Source: Microvenator marinus (GTDB lineage Bacteria > Myxococcota_A > Bradymonadia > Bradymonadales > Bradymonadaceae). From it: a stretch of 64,000 bases of DNA. Below are positions 8,533 to 16,457 of this stretch, in pieces. Both the position numbers and the translations under genes were made by a program. The notes under the pieces were generated by a model. The model searched no databases and was not told the DNA's origin. It worked only from the letters and a program-made list of their open reading frames with translations. The stretch spans positions 3,000,001-3,064,000 of the forward strand of contig NZ_CP042467.1 of NCBI RefSeq assembly GCF_007993755.1, read 5' to 3'. Every line of letters starts with the position of its first letter. Within the stretch, counting starts at the first letter, position 1.

Positions 8533-9774
8533 CTATCTCAACGAATACGGGTTCAAGAATTGCCGCCCCCACAAGAGTCGCCTTTGAACTGAATCCAGCT
8601 CGGCTTCGTCACAAATCTCGTCCCATGCGTCATGGATGGCATCTATTTCTGCTTCGATGATTTGCCTGGCTTCGCGCTCATCCAGAAGGAAATGATGTGC
8701 GGCTTGAATGCAGGTGCTGACATTGCTTTCGCGGCTCTTTTCGGTGATCAACATGGCTTGACTGGCTTCGTTGCCGCTTCGGGGCTGCGGACAAAGATCA
8801 TATGCGGGTGTCAGGGCCAGCAACTCTCCGTCCCAGAACGCGGCGTGGTTTCGAGCATGGTCGTCAGTGTTGCCGCAAAGCACGTTAAAGACCATACGAG
8901 AGAAAAGCTCCCTAAGTGTCGATTCTGGCTCAAAAAATCCGTGCCTGATGCGCTCGGCCATGTCAGGATAGCTCGCATATCTCGCCATCATTTCATCGAG
9001 CCCCAGAATCGTCAGGGCCGAAACAACTTGCCGCCGTTGCCAACCATCTGCGCCCAGCTCCCGATCAAACCGTCGAATCAAAAGAACGTCCTTGCCCAAT
9101 GCGCGTTGGAGGGATACCTCGCTCACGTCGAGGCCCACGCGGAGTGCCAATCGCATCGTAAGATACTCAGCCTTAACCACATCGCGGGTATCTGAGGTTG
9201 ACGAGAATTTCGCAATGAATTTGGCGTCATCGGAATCCAGCAAAGCCTTTGGACGCGCCCCACCAATCGACGTTCCGTGCAAGAGGGCAGCATCGAGAGC
9301 CGGACTCAGCGGAACGCCCTCCTCCACTCGTTCCGCCGACTCGAGAAGCTCTTCCAATGTGGCTTTGGGGTATTCCCGTTCAACGTAGACGTCGGGTGAC
9401 TCTTGGAAGTCAAGGGCACCGATTCGGTCCGATCCCGAGTATAAGAGGTATTCTAACTCACCGAGATCCGAGGTCTCTGCGTCCGAGCCTCGCCTGTTTA
9501 GTCGCGCGTTCAGAATCACACGCCTTCCCCAAGCGTCGGGCGAACCATCTCGGATCACCCCCGGCATCAGAAGTCCATCGGGGTTCGGAATTCGACCTCT
9601 CTTGAGTGGCAGCTCCGGAGTGAAGAGGGATACGGCGCCTGCGGCTTCGAGGTAGTTCCGACCGTAAGTGAATATGAGCGATTCACCGACTGAATCCAGA
9701 CGACCCACAACGCGAGGTTCTACAGCCCCTGGCAACCAAAACCACACAAAGGCTGTGTTAGGCTTAGAAGTCAT
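8533..9774 (-). CDS. hipA: HipA-family serine/threonine kinase toxin
   Basis: 413 residues, the usual length of full HipA. The N-terminal HipA_N part has the signature LPPGV-like GVIRDGSPDAWGRR near 72-85. The kinase core shows the Gly-rich loop SIGGARPKA (169-177), the catalytic segment GNTDDHARNH (301-310) and the metal-binding YDLCPQ (Asp 326). Family knowledge: HipA phosphorylates glutamyl-tRNA synthetase or other targets and arrests translation, giving persistence; HipB binds HipA and represses the operon. The upstream hipB overlaps this start by 11 bases, so the pair is co-expressed. All key residues appear present, so it is probably active. Confidence 0.92.
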   Translation of the reverse strand: MTSKPNTAFVWFWLPGAVEPRVVGRLDSVGESLIFTYGRNYLEAAGAVSLFTPELPLKRGRIPNPDGLLMPGVIRDGSPDAWGRRVILNARLNRRGSDAETSDLGELEYLLYSGSDRIGALDFQESPDVYVEREYPKATLEELLESAERVEEGVPLSPALDAALLHGTSIGGARPKALLDSDDAKFIAKFSSTSDTRDVVKAEYLTMRLALRVGLDVSEVSLQRALGKDVLLIRRFDRELGADGWQRRQVVSALTILGLDEMMARYASYPDMAERIRHGFFEPESTLRELFSRMVFNVLCGNTDDHARNHAAFWDGELLALTPAYDLCPQPRSGNEASQAMLITEKSRESNVSTCIQAAHHFLLDEREARQIIEAEIDAIHDAWDEICDEAELDSVQRRLLWGRQFLNPYSLR

Positions 9775-10102
9775 CGTCTACCTCGGGGATGCGAATGCGC
9801 TGAGGAAGAAGGGCAATCTTGTCTTCTGCGTGCTGAAGTTGAGTTCGAATGGGCACCGGGTCATCAAAGAGTTTGATGCCGACCAGCGTGGCCACTTCAA
9901 AGACGAGTCCTAGAGCGCACCCGGGATCACCTTGTTCGATTTTTCGCAGCGTGGTCCTGGAAATCCCGGCGCGCTCAGCCGTCTCTTCTTCGGTCCACCC
10001 GCGCTCCTTTCGGCCAAGTTTGATTTGAGCGGCGAGCAGGTTGATAGCTTCCAGTGTATACTTTGAGTAGGCTCTTTTCTTCATGTACATCATAGTACAC
10101 AT
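9764..10102 (-). CDS. hipB: HipB-type antitoxin, Xre/Cro HTH regulator
   Basis: About 112 residues. The ATG at 10102 was chosen because AAGGG lies five bases upstream; other Mets follow at 10093, 10090 and 10084. A cro/C1-type helix-turn-helix runs IKLGRKERGWTEEETAERAGISRTTLRKIEQGDPGCALGLVFEVATLVGI. The C-terminal tail is acidic (EVDDDF), as expected for an antitoxin tail that is degraded or docks on HipA. It is translationally coupled to hipA, and a palindromic candidate operator sits at its own start. It should neutralise HipA and autoregulate. Confidence 0.88.
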   Translation of the reverse strand: MCTMMYMKKRAYSKYTLEAINLLAAQIKLGRKERGWTEEETAERAGISRTTLRKIEQGDPGCALGLVFEVATLVGIKLFDDPVPIRTQLQHAEDKIALLPQRIRIPEVDDDF

Positions 10103-10120
10103 TAAGACCCTTAAAGTACA
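10084..10120. promoter_or_regulatory. Candidate HipB operator with three TGTAC/GTACA half-sites
   Basis: The perfect inverted repeat TGTAC-ATCATA-GTACA occupies 10084-10099, over the hipB start codons. A third half-site GTACA lies at 10116-10120, 21 bases (two helical turns) from the second. This is a good arrangement for a dimeric HTH autorepressor covering the start of hipBA. The half-site sequence differs from the Escherichia coli HipB site. Assignment to HipB rests on position only. Confidence 0.5.
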
Positions 10121-10156
10121 GTATTCGATACACACGTGCGCGCTTGGAGAGATGAA

Positions 10157-10519
10157 ATGACATTCATCGATAGGAACTATCTCTCGGGGACTTATCCCGA
10201 GGACGCGGAGAACGGCTTGGTTGCTCGGTTCTACGCCGATGGCCACCTGGAGTTTTTGGGTTATTTCGAGTACGGCGAGTGCATCCGAAGCCTTGAACTA
10301 GACGGCAAAGGTGCGGGACGAGGGACCAACTATCGAGGCTCTGGCGGCAGTGCGGATTGGGTCAACTACTATGCCGACGGCACACGCGAATCATTCGATG
10401 CGTGGTCCGATAATGGTCGACCTCATCCGTATCCCTACAAGGCGTGGGTGAAAGAGTGGATCAAGTGGATCGAGGAGCTCGACCGCTACCAGGGTGGCCA
10501 CGGAAACCTACCGTACTAG
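10157..10519 (+). CDS. Small protein with MORN/YwqK-like repeats
   Basis: 120 residues from ATG 10157, with a GGAGAG motif upstream (10145-10150). It is divergent from hipBA. The pattern YADGHLEFLGYFEYGE and, further on, YYADGTRESFDAW resembles the MORN-2/YwqK repeat (Y--G-----G----G) found in many bacterial immunity-like proteins. The rest is aromatic and acidic. No signal peptide or membrane segment is seen. The accessory setting beside hipBA makes an immunity or antitoxin role conceivable, but nothing in the sequence proves it. Confidence 0.5.
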   Translation: MTFIDRNYLSGTYPEDAENGLVARFYADGHLEFLGYFEYGECIRSLELDGKGAGRGTNYRGSGGSADWVNYYADGTRESFDAWSDNGRPHPYPYKAWVKEWIKWIEELDRYQGGHGNLPY

Positions 10520-10562
10520 GGACCGCGCATGACACGCACCTCTCAGAGGGCGGCCACATCTA

Positions 10563-10847
10563 ATGGACATGCGCGTTTTCCTTTTTGTTATCATTCTCAT
10601 GTTCTCATTTGACGCCATGGCCGAGCCGCCCGACGACCTCAAGGCCCATCTCTGGTCAGACCGCGTGCTCATCCTCGCGGCCGAGCTCGCCAAAACCTGG
10701 GACGTCTCCGAGCCCTTTACCTTGATCCTGGTTGGGAAGGACGGCACCGAGAAGCTTCGGAGCCACAAGGCCGTTGCGGTCGAAATGCTATTCGAAACCA
10801 TCGACGCGATGCCAATGAGAATTCGGGAAATGAAATCCGACCCTTGA
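10563..10847 (+). CDS. Short exported DUF4174-like protein, internally shortened
   Basis: 94 residues with a signal peptide (MDMRVFLFVIILMFSFDAMA). The mature part matches the two conserved ends of DUF4174: an N-terminal L-WSDRVLILAA strand and the C-terminal block LVGKDGTEKLRSHKAV...LFETIDAMPMRIREMK. Normal members are about 110-130 residues with a central strand-helix segment; here about 30-40 residues between the two blocks are missing in frame. Family function is unknown; the fold is thought to be thioredoxin-like. It may be a degenerate copy. Confidence 0.6.
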   Translation: MDMRVFLFVIILMFSFDAMAEPPDDLKAHLWSDRVLILAAELAKTWDVSEPFTLILVGKDGTEKLRSHKAVAVEMLFETIDAMPMRIREMKSDP

Positions 10848-10883
10848 CCTTTTAGCGCGCACTATTGCTCGCCGAGCCGCATA

Positions 10884-10915
10884 GTGATATCGTATTCATG
10901 ACGTAGCGATATCAC
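10884..10915. promoter_or_regulatory. Inverted repeat, candidate VapB operator
   Basis: GTGATATCG (10884-10892) and its exact reverse complement CGATATCAC (10907-10915) are separated by 14 bases, with centres 23 bases apart. They lie 18 bases upstream of the GTG start of the antitoxin gene. Each arm itself contains the palindrome GATATC. This is the expected layout for a ribbon-helix-helix autorepressor. Confidence 0.65.
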
Positions 10916-10932
10916 ATGACGGAGAAAAAGAC

Positions 10933-11157
10933 GTGATTCGAACAGTAATAGCCCTAGAAGAGGAAGAGAAAGAATTCCTCGATCGCATGGCAAAAGCTGA
11001 GGGAGTATCCATGGCTTCGATCATTCGTCGAGCCGTTCGCGAACATATGGAAAGGGCTGCCGCGCAGAATACCTCGACGCTGTTGGACCAAACGTTTGGA
11101 ATTCGTGGGGGCGAGGATGCTTTAGCCTACGTAGACAGATTGAGAGATGAATGGTGA
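10933..11157 (+). CDS. vapB: Ribbon-helix-helix antitoxin (CopG/VapB-like)
   Basis: 74 residues from a GTG codon at 10933 with GGAG eight bases upstream. The N-terminal 45 residues are a ribbon-helix-helix motif (MIRTVIALEEEEKEFLDRMAKAEGV, then SMASIIRRAVREHME). The C-terminal 25 residues (GIRGGEDALAYVDRLRDEW) would form the toxin-binding tail. The stop overlaps the vapC start by seven bases, so the two are translationally coupled. A 9-bp inverted repeat upstream is the likely autoregulatory site. Family knowledge: the antitoxin masks the PIN-domain RNase and represses transcription as a complex. Confidence 0.85.
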   Translation: MIRTVIALEEEEKEFLDRMAKAEGVSMASIIRRAVREHMERAAAQNTSTLLDQTFGIRGGEDALAYVDRLRDEW

Positions 11158-11534
11158 AAGGTGTCTTGCTTGACTCTGTGGTCTTGATTGACCACCTCAA
11201 TGGAATTCAGGCCTCAGCCGACTACTTGGCAAGCCTACACCGTAACTCAACCCCGGTCTGGATCAGTGCCATCACAAGGGCGGAAGTACTCGCAGGAACC
11301 AAATCCCACTACGAATTTGGTCTTATCAGCAGACTTTTGGCGGAGTTCGAATTCGCACCATTGAGTTCAGAGGTCGCGGACTCCGCCGCAGAATTGCGCA
11401 GGACTCTCAGATTGCGCCTCCCAGATGCCTTTCAATTGGCCTGTGCTCTTAATCTTGATCTGAAACTCGCCACACGAAACACCCGGGACTTCAGCGAGAA
11501 TGACCCCCGCATCGAAGTACCATATACCCTGTAG
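11151..11534 (+). CDS. vapC: VapC-type PIN-domain ribonuclease toxin
   Basis: 127 residues, the usual VapC length. The acidic PIN residues are all visible: Asp 8 in LLDSVVLID, Glu 45 in ITRAEVLAG, Asp 92 in LPDAFQLACAL and Asp 113 in ATRNTRDF. The conserved Thr/Arg of LATRNTRDF is also present. Family knowledge: a magnesium-dependent endoribonuclease that cleaves tRNA or rRNA and stops growth when freed from the antitoxin. The start overlaps the antitoxin gene, and no residue loss suggests inactivity. Confidence 0.92.
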   Translation: MVKGVLLDSVVLIDHLNGIQASADYLASLHRNSTPVWISAITRAEVLAGTKSHYEFGLISRLLAEFEFAPLSSEVADSAAELRRTLRLRLPDAFQLACALNLDLKLATRNTRDFSENDPRIEVPYTL

Positions 11535-11538
11535 CTTG

Positions 11539-12615
11539 CTAGAGAGAGCGACCCGGGAAGATATCTTCTCCTACCAGAAAGAATTTTTTGGCGTCCGCTT
11601 TCTTACCACTAAAAACTTGCAGGGGGAGCCAGTAGACTCGGTAGGTAAACTGTTTTCCGTTGAGGTCTAAGTGGTAGTCGAGGCCCGGCATCTCCAAGCC
11701 ATGTTCGGAGGACGTGATGAATTTGAAGTCCACAAGTTTGGCTTTAGGCACGACTTCTCGGATTGCTTGTTCGTTACCAATGAGCTGGGTGGAAAAGAAT
11801 TGCTGGGCTTTCATGCCGGCGCGACGCGCTTTGTAGACTTTCTCAAAAGTCGCGGGGCCGTAGCGCTTCGAGATCTCTCGAACGCGGGTGTGATCAATGG
11901 ATTTGATGCGGGTGGTCAGGACCGGGAACTCGTCCGAAAACAACGTAACCTTGGTCGGGACGAAAAAATCCGTACCGCTGACATCAAAGATGCCCACGTC
12001 GACCCGTAGGAAACATCCATGCTCGGTAGTGTAGTCGTAGGTGAAATACCAATCACCTGGGCCAGGAATGCTTTGGAACATGCCATGATACTCTCGGCGA
12101 ACCAGTTTGCCGCACGACCCCAAGAACGCGAATGAAGCGGTCATTTCGATCGGTTCGCTATCGCTCCCAAGAATTCGGGCGAACTCCGCAGTCCTCCCGT
12201 CAACGAGGAGTGCTCCGGCGAGCAGGGCGCTCATTTCAGGATGTTTGCTGAAGATTTTGGCGTAAGGTGGGCTACCTGGAGTGACTGTGAGCCTTCGTTT
12301 GTACTCACCTTTGGCCTCTTGCGCACCAGGTGCCTTAAGCCGCGGCACCGCTGGGACTTTCCAGCCGTCTTGGCGAGCCTCCTTCCAGAACTTGTCGACG
12401 TCATATTTGACGCTGAGGAGCCCAACACGACTCTTCCCTTTCTCCTTGGGCGCATCCTTCTTAACCGTCTCGGACTTCTTGAGATCCCTTTGGACCTCGT
12501 TGACTACGGCTCCGGTCATGAAGACGTACGCGACTCCGCCCACGCAGCAAAGTGCCGAGAAAATCAGGCCGACGAGAACGACGCCAATCAGAATATTTCG
12601 AGTGCTATTTTCCAT
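11539..12615 (-). CDS. Membrane-anchored protein of unknown function
   Basis: 358 residues with a strong GGGGGGAG ribosome-binding site upstream of the start. One N-terminal transmembrane segment (about residues 8-33, ILIGVVLVGLIFSALCCVGGVAYVFM) is followed by a Lys/Glu-rich linker and a soluble domain of about 290 residues, presumably outside the inner membrane. The soluble part is mixed alpha/beta and contains two cysteines in FLGSCGKLVRREYHG and EHGCFLRVDVG. I do not recognise it. It converges on vapC, four bases away, and appears monocistronic. Confidence 0.6.
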   Translation of the reverse strand: MENSTRNILIGVVLVGLIFSALCCVGGVAYVFMTGAVVNEVQRDLKKSETVKKDAPKEKGKSRVGLLSVKYDVDKFWKEARQDGWKVPAVPRLKAPGAQEAKGEYKRRLTVTPGSPPYAKIFSKHPEMSALLAGALLVDGRTAEFARILGSDSEPIEMTASFAFLGSCGKLVRREYHGMFQSIPGPGDWYFTYDYTTEHGCFLRVDVGIFDVSGTDFFVPTKVTLFSDEFPVLTTRIKSIDHTRVREISKRYGPATFEKVYKARRAGMKAQQFFSTQLIGNEQAIREVVPKAKLVDFKFITSSEHGLEMPGLDYHLDLNGKQFTYRVYWLPLQVFSGKKADAKKFFLVGEDIFPGRSL

Positions 12616-12645
12616 GTGTTTCTCCCCCCTTTACTAGCGGGCTTG

Positions 12646-12662
12646 GTCCGCGGGTCGCGGAC
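12646..12662. promoter_or_regulatory. 17-bp inverted repeat upstream of the 12615 gene
   Basis: GTCCGC-GGGTC-GCGGAC is a perfect 6-bp inverted repeat with a 5-base centre, 31 bases upstream of the minus-strand start at 12615. It could be an operator or leader hairpin. No regulator gene is adjacent. The rest of the 230-base intergenic region to 12847 holds nothing else I can identify. Confidence 0.35.
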
Positions 12663-12846
12663 GATATAAAGGTTTGTCAGAATCTTAGATCAAGTTTGGG
12701 GTTCCTCGAAGTCAAAAATTGACGAAATCGAGCAAAATCGCGCAGTTTCCGCGCTTAGCCCTCCGATAGTTCGTTCCTCTGGCTTTCTAAGTTGCATCTA
12801 AACCGACTGAGATAGTGATTTGGATACCAATTTTTTAAGGAGATTT

Positions 12847-13854
12847 ATGCGCTCGAAACTATCGCTGGTCGTGGGTCTAATCGCTCTTTTGGCTCCTCTC
12901 ACAGCCTCGTCTTACACGTTGCTCGAGGACGGCGAACGAAAGCTCAGTGTTGAGGGGCTCGCGCGACTCGGTTGGGTGGTTCAAAGCGAGGACGGCGAGT
13001 TTACTCAGGAACCGTTTTTTCAATATGTACGTCTTGGTGGGGCGATGGAGAACTCCTGGGGTAAGGGTTATGTCCGTATTGAAGGAAACTCCGGTACGTT
13101 TGAGGTGGTGGACGTCTACGTTCTACTCAAGCCGCTAGATCTCTTGCACGTCAAAGCCGGATTTTACCGAAGGCCCACCACGGCTGAATATCTGGTTAGC
13201 GCCTCGAAGATTCCATTTGTGCAGCGCTCGATGTTGCGGGCGTTGAACGAAGAACGTCTGCCAGGTGTTGAGCTTTTGAGCACCATTCCGATCGGTACGA
13301 TGGACCTCGATTTGAGGCTCGGTTGGTTTGCGCCGGCTCCCGAGGAGATTGCGCTATTGCCTGAGGGTGAAGGAAATTACGTGAGCGGGCGCGTGGGCCT
13401 CAATTTTGAGAGTGGGCTCGCGTTCCACTTTGCGTATTTTGGACTCGTGCTGGCGGACAATGACCTGGTGGCGTCTCCTGACGATCCTATGGGCGCGCTT
13501 GTGCAACCGGCGCCCTACCCTCATACGCTCGACTTTGCGGTCTTGTACTGGACGGATCAGTGGAATATCCAGGCCGAGGTCTTGCTCTCGCCGAATTCCG
13601 AGTCCGAGGAGCTCAACTGGGGTGCTTATGTACACGGCCTCTACCGTTTCCCGATCTACAAAGAGGTGGAGCTTGGGCCTGGCGCACGTTATGGCATTTT
13701 GAACGATGGTGGCGTGACCACACATCGCGTCACGCTCGGCACCACGATCTTCTTTGACGACCACTACCTCAAGTTCATCCCAAACTACGACCTCACCGTC
13801 ACGGACGGAGACGTCGGCCACACAGGCTGGCTCACGTTCCACGGCGGCTTTTAG
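12847..13854 (+). CDS. Outer-membrane porin-like beta-barrel protein
   Basis: 335 residues from ATG 12847, with AAGGAG five bases upstream. A signal peptide (MRSKLSLVVGLIALLAPLTASS) is followed by alternating amphipathic strands typical of a porin, with features of the phosphate-selective porin O/P family (VKAGFYRRPTTAEYLVSASKIPFVQRSML, then LRLGWFAP and YFGLVLADND). The last residues (LTFHGGF) end in Phe, the C-terminal signature for BAM-dependent barrel insertion. It lies upstream of a tripartite exporter operon in the same direction and could supply or resemble its outer-membrane partner (inference). Confidence 0.75.
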   Translation: MRSKLSLVVGLIALLAPLTASSYTLLEDGERKLSVEGLARLGWVVQSEDGEFTQEPFFQYVRLGGAMENSWGKGYVRIEGNSGTFEVVDVYVLLKPLDLLHVKAGFYRRPTTAEYLVSASKIPFVQRSMLRALNEERLPGVELLSTIPIGTMDLDLRLGWFAPAPEEIALLPEGEGNYVSGRVGLNFESGLAFHFAYFGLVLADNDLVASPDDPMGALVQPAPYPHTLDFAVLYWTDQWNIQAEVLLSPNSESEELNWGAYVHGLYRFPIYKEVELGPGARYGILNDGGVTTHRVTLGTTIFFDDHYLKFIPNYDLTVTDGDVGHTGWLTFHGGF

Positions 13855-13953
13855 GCGTTCAACCCCTGTCATTGTGTTCTACTATCGGATCGCAAGGGCA
13901 TTTGGTATCTAGATAGTCCTGCGCATTTGAGGATATTTCTGAACTTTTGCGAT

Positions 13954-13985
13954 GCGCATCCAAGGAGGACGGAGCCCTCCTTTAC
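13954..13985 (+). repeat. 32-bp hairpin element, copy 1
   Basis: A GCGCATCC leader is followed by the stem AAGGAGG / CCTCCTT around a 7-base loop, then TAC. Thirty-one of 32 bases are identical to the element at 18246-18277; the only difference is in the loop. It ends 13 bases before the start of the 13999 gene. The left arm is a perfect Shine-Dalgarno core and the right arm its anti-sequence, so the stem would hide a ribosome-binding-like sequence. Confidence 0.75.
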
Positions 13986-13998
13986 GAACGGGACTTCG

Positions 13999-15210
13999 AT
14001 GAAGAAAAAGGCTGTCGGCGCAATTGTCACGATTTCAATTTTGGGTATCGGGGCTTGGTTTTGGCTCTCCGAACGAACCACGGAAGTTCAGGTTGTCCCG
14101 GTGCTATCGAAGGACGTCGTGGAGGTCTACGTAGCGACCGGCCGCCTCAACTCTCCGACCGTCAGCAACGTGGGAACAGAACTCGCCGGGCGCGTAGCCA
14201 CCGTTCACGTAGAGCGTGGAGCCCGCCCCAGAGCCGGTCAAGCGTTGGTCGACCTTCAGCCAATGGACGCAAAACTCTCGGTTCAACAGGCCGAAGCTCG
14301 ACTGGCAATCGCTGAACGGGAGCTTGCCCGCACCCGTACTGGGCCCACGCGGGCACAACTCGATGATGCCAAGGCTGCGTTGTCATCCGCCGAAGCAACG
14401 CTTGCGCAGACCAAGAGTGAGCTCGCGCGCAGCACGGCTATGGCGCGCGACGGTGTGCAAACTACGGCCGCTGTGGAGCGAGCCGGCACAGATGTCCGGC
14501 GCGCAGAGTCTCAAGTGGCGAGCGCGCAAGCGCGGATTGCAGAGCTCCGGGAACAACCCCGTGCCGAAGATATTCGAGTGGCACAGGCACGCGTCACCGA
14601 GGCTCAGGCAAACTTAGATCAGACCAAAGCTGCACTTGGCAAAACCACGATAACGGCGCCGTTTGACGGCCTTGTGACTAACGTTGAGGCTGATCCGGGA
14701 GAGAATGTGGCGCCAGGGCAAACTCTTCTGACCCTCGCAAAGACCGAAGGGATGGAGATTTTTGCGGAAGTGGACGAGGACTACTTCTTGCGGATAGCGC
14801 CGGGTCAGGGAGCGACTTTGGTGTTTCCTTCTCTCCCGGAAGAAAGGTTCGCCGCAAAGGTGATACGGGTAGGACCGGATGTAGACTCCGAGCGCGGCGT
14901 GGTGGGAATCTACCTCAAGCCAGACTCGGTTCCGGCACATATCGTACCGGGATTGACCGTGGATATTGCTATCGAGCTCAAACGCCTACCTGAGGCACGC
15001 GCCGTGCCGCGGTCGGCCGTGGTCTTCGAGGATTCAAAGGCATACGTCTACGTGGTGGAGGATGAACGAGCACGGCGCCGTGAAATCAAAGTCGTGGCTG
15101 AAGGTGAGGAAGACCTTGCGATCCAGGCGGAGTCACTGCCAATCAGCGTCATCAAGAACGCAGCCCCGATTACCGAAGGTGACGCGGTGCGCGCCAAAGA
15201 GGCGAAATGA
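13999..15210 (+). CDS. Periplasmic adaptor (membrane-fusion protein, HlyD/MacA-like) of an ABC exporter
   Basis: 403 residues, starting at the ATG that gives a Met-Lys-Lys-Lys signal anchor (KAVGAIVTISILGIGAWFWL). Order: membrane anchor, first half of the lipoyl domain (VGTELAGRVATVHVERGARPRAGQALVDL), a long coiled-coil hairpin (about residues 90-220, Ala/Glu/Arg-rich), second lipoyl half (TITAPFDGLVTNVEADPGENVAPGQ), then beta-barrel and membrane-proximal domains. Family knowledge: such adaptors bridge an inner-membrane transporter to an outer-membrane channel. The gene overlaps the following permease gene by four bases, so the two products almost certainly work together. Confidence 0.9.
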   Translation: MKKKAVGAIVTISILGIGAWFWLSERTTEVQVVPVLSKDVVEVYVATGRLNSPTVSNVGTELAGRVATVHVERGARPRAGQALVDLQPMDAKLSVQQAEARLAIAERELARTRTGPTRAQLDDAKAALSSAEATLAQTKSELARSTAMARDGVQTTAAVERAGTDVRRAESQVASAQARIAELREQPRAEDIRVAQARVTEAQANLDQTKAALGKTTITAPFDGLVTNVEADPGENVAPGQTLLTLAKTEGMEIFAEVDEDYFLRIAPGQGATLVFPSLPEERFAAKVIRVGPDVDSERGVVGIYLKPDSVPAHIVPGLTVDIAIELKRLPEARAVPRSAVVFEDSKAYVYVVEDERARRREIKVVAEGEEDLAIQAESLPISVIKNAAPITEGDAVRAKEAK

Positions 15211-16457
15211 TGCCGGACCGCTTAGCCTGGAGCTTCGCTTGGCGAAGCCTTTGGGGGTCGGGACGGCTGACTGCGCTGACCATGGTGGTAGTGGGTGTGA
15301 GCGTGATTCTGGTCATCTTCCTGACGGCGCTGATCGAGGGGCTGCGGGTGCAGCTCGTGCAGGAAACGACCGGCGCCATCGCACATATCCGAATCGAGCC
15401 AATTCCCCGCGAACCCATTAAACCGGACTCACTTTCGACGACAGACGAACACGTCATCGGGAAGCGCTCAACATGGACACGTGAGCAGATCACGATTGAG
15501 GATTGGCGCAAGTGGCAGGCTTACGCGCAGAAATTCGGGCCTCAGGTAGTTGCGGTGGCTCCGCTTGCCGAGGGAGCCGGCTTTGCTTCACGAGGTGGTC
15601 AGCGAAAATCGGTCAGGATTTTTGGAATTGAACCACGTGAATACGACCGTGTGGTGCCGATTCAGCCGAGCCTAGAGCGCGGGCGATTCTACAGAATGGG
15701 AGCGGGTGAGACGACCATCGGAGCCGACCTCGCCAAAGAGCTCGGGGTGGACCTCGGGGACCGAATTCGGATCACGAGCTCTGACGGGGCGGCCACCGAT
15801 AAGCGTGTGGTCGGCATCTTTCGAAGTGGTTTTTCGGGGCTCGATGAGGGTGCGGTCTTCATCCCGCGGGGCGACGCACAGGCGCTGCTCGGGCTTGGGT
15901 CAGCCGTGACCAGTATTGGCATCCGGGTCTCGGATGTGTTCGCTGCGCCCGAAATCGCGGCGCAAATGTCACGGCAGGTGCCCCATGAAGTCCGTGACTG
16001 GACGCAGGATAACGCGCGCCTGCTCGGAGCTCTGGAGGCGCAGAAACGCTCGAGCGATATGATTACCGGCTTTACGGGGCTCGCGGCGTCGTTCGCCATT
16101 GCGAGCATTCTGATCGTGCTCGTCACAAACAAGCTCAGTGAAATCGGGATTCTGAAGGCGATGGGGGCGAGACGAAGGCAGATTCGCGCGATTTTTGCGA
16201 TTCAGGGGGCGTTTCTAGGTGGGCTCGGATCCGTGGTGGGTTCGGTCTTCGGATCCGTTTTAGTCATGGGGCTTGCTAGTATTCGTGTGGCTCAGCCGGG
16301 CACCGGAAAGCTAGGCCCACTCTTCCCCTTTGCGCTCTCTGCCGACCTGATTGTGGTCACCATTATTGTGTCGACCGCACTCGGGCTTCTGGCGGCCATC
16401 ATCCCCGCACGGCGAGCGGCTAACGTCGACCCGATGGAGGTGATCCGTGGAGACTAG
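15207..16457 (+). CDS. ABC transporter permease, FtsX/LolC/MacB type
   Basis: 416 residues. The first transmembrane helix (about 18-42) is followed by a large periplasmic domain and three C-terminal helices of the FtsX domain (LAASFAIASILIVLVTNKLSEIGILKAMGARRRQIRAIFAIQGAFLGG and the Pro-Ala-Arg-Arg-Ala-Ala end). The KAMGA motif is the coupling region for the ATPase. Family knowledge: type VII ABC proteins act as mechanotransmitters in lipoprotein release (LolCE) or, with a MacA-like adaptor, in export. The start overlaps the adaptor stop (ATGA), and the 3' end contains the ribosome-binding site of the ATPase gene. Confidence 0.9.
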   Translation: MMPDRLAWSFAWRSLWGSGRLTALTMVVVGVSVILVIFLTALIEGLRVQLVQETTGAIAHIRIEPIPREPIKPDSLSTTDEHVIGKRSTWTREQITIEDWRKWQAYAQKFGPQVVAVAPLAEGAGFASRGGQRKSVRIFGIEPREYDRVVPIQPSLERGRFYRMGAGETTIGADLAKELGVDLGDRIRITSSDGAATDKRVVGIFRSGFSGLDEGAVFIPRGDAQALLGLGSAVTSIGIRVSDVFAAPEIAAQMSRQVPHEVRDWTQDNARLLGALEAQKRSSDMITGFTGLAASFAIASILIVLVTNKLSEIGILKAMGARRRQIRAIFAIQGAFLGGLGSVVGSVFGSVLVMGLASIRVAQPGTGKLGPLFPFALSADLIVVTIIVSTALGLLAAIIPARRAANVDPMEVIRGD

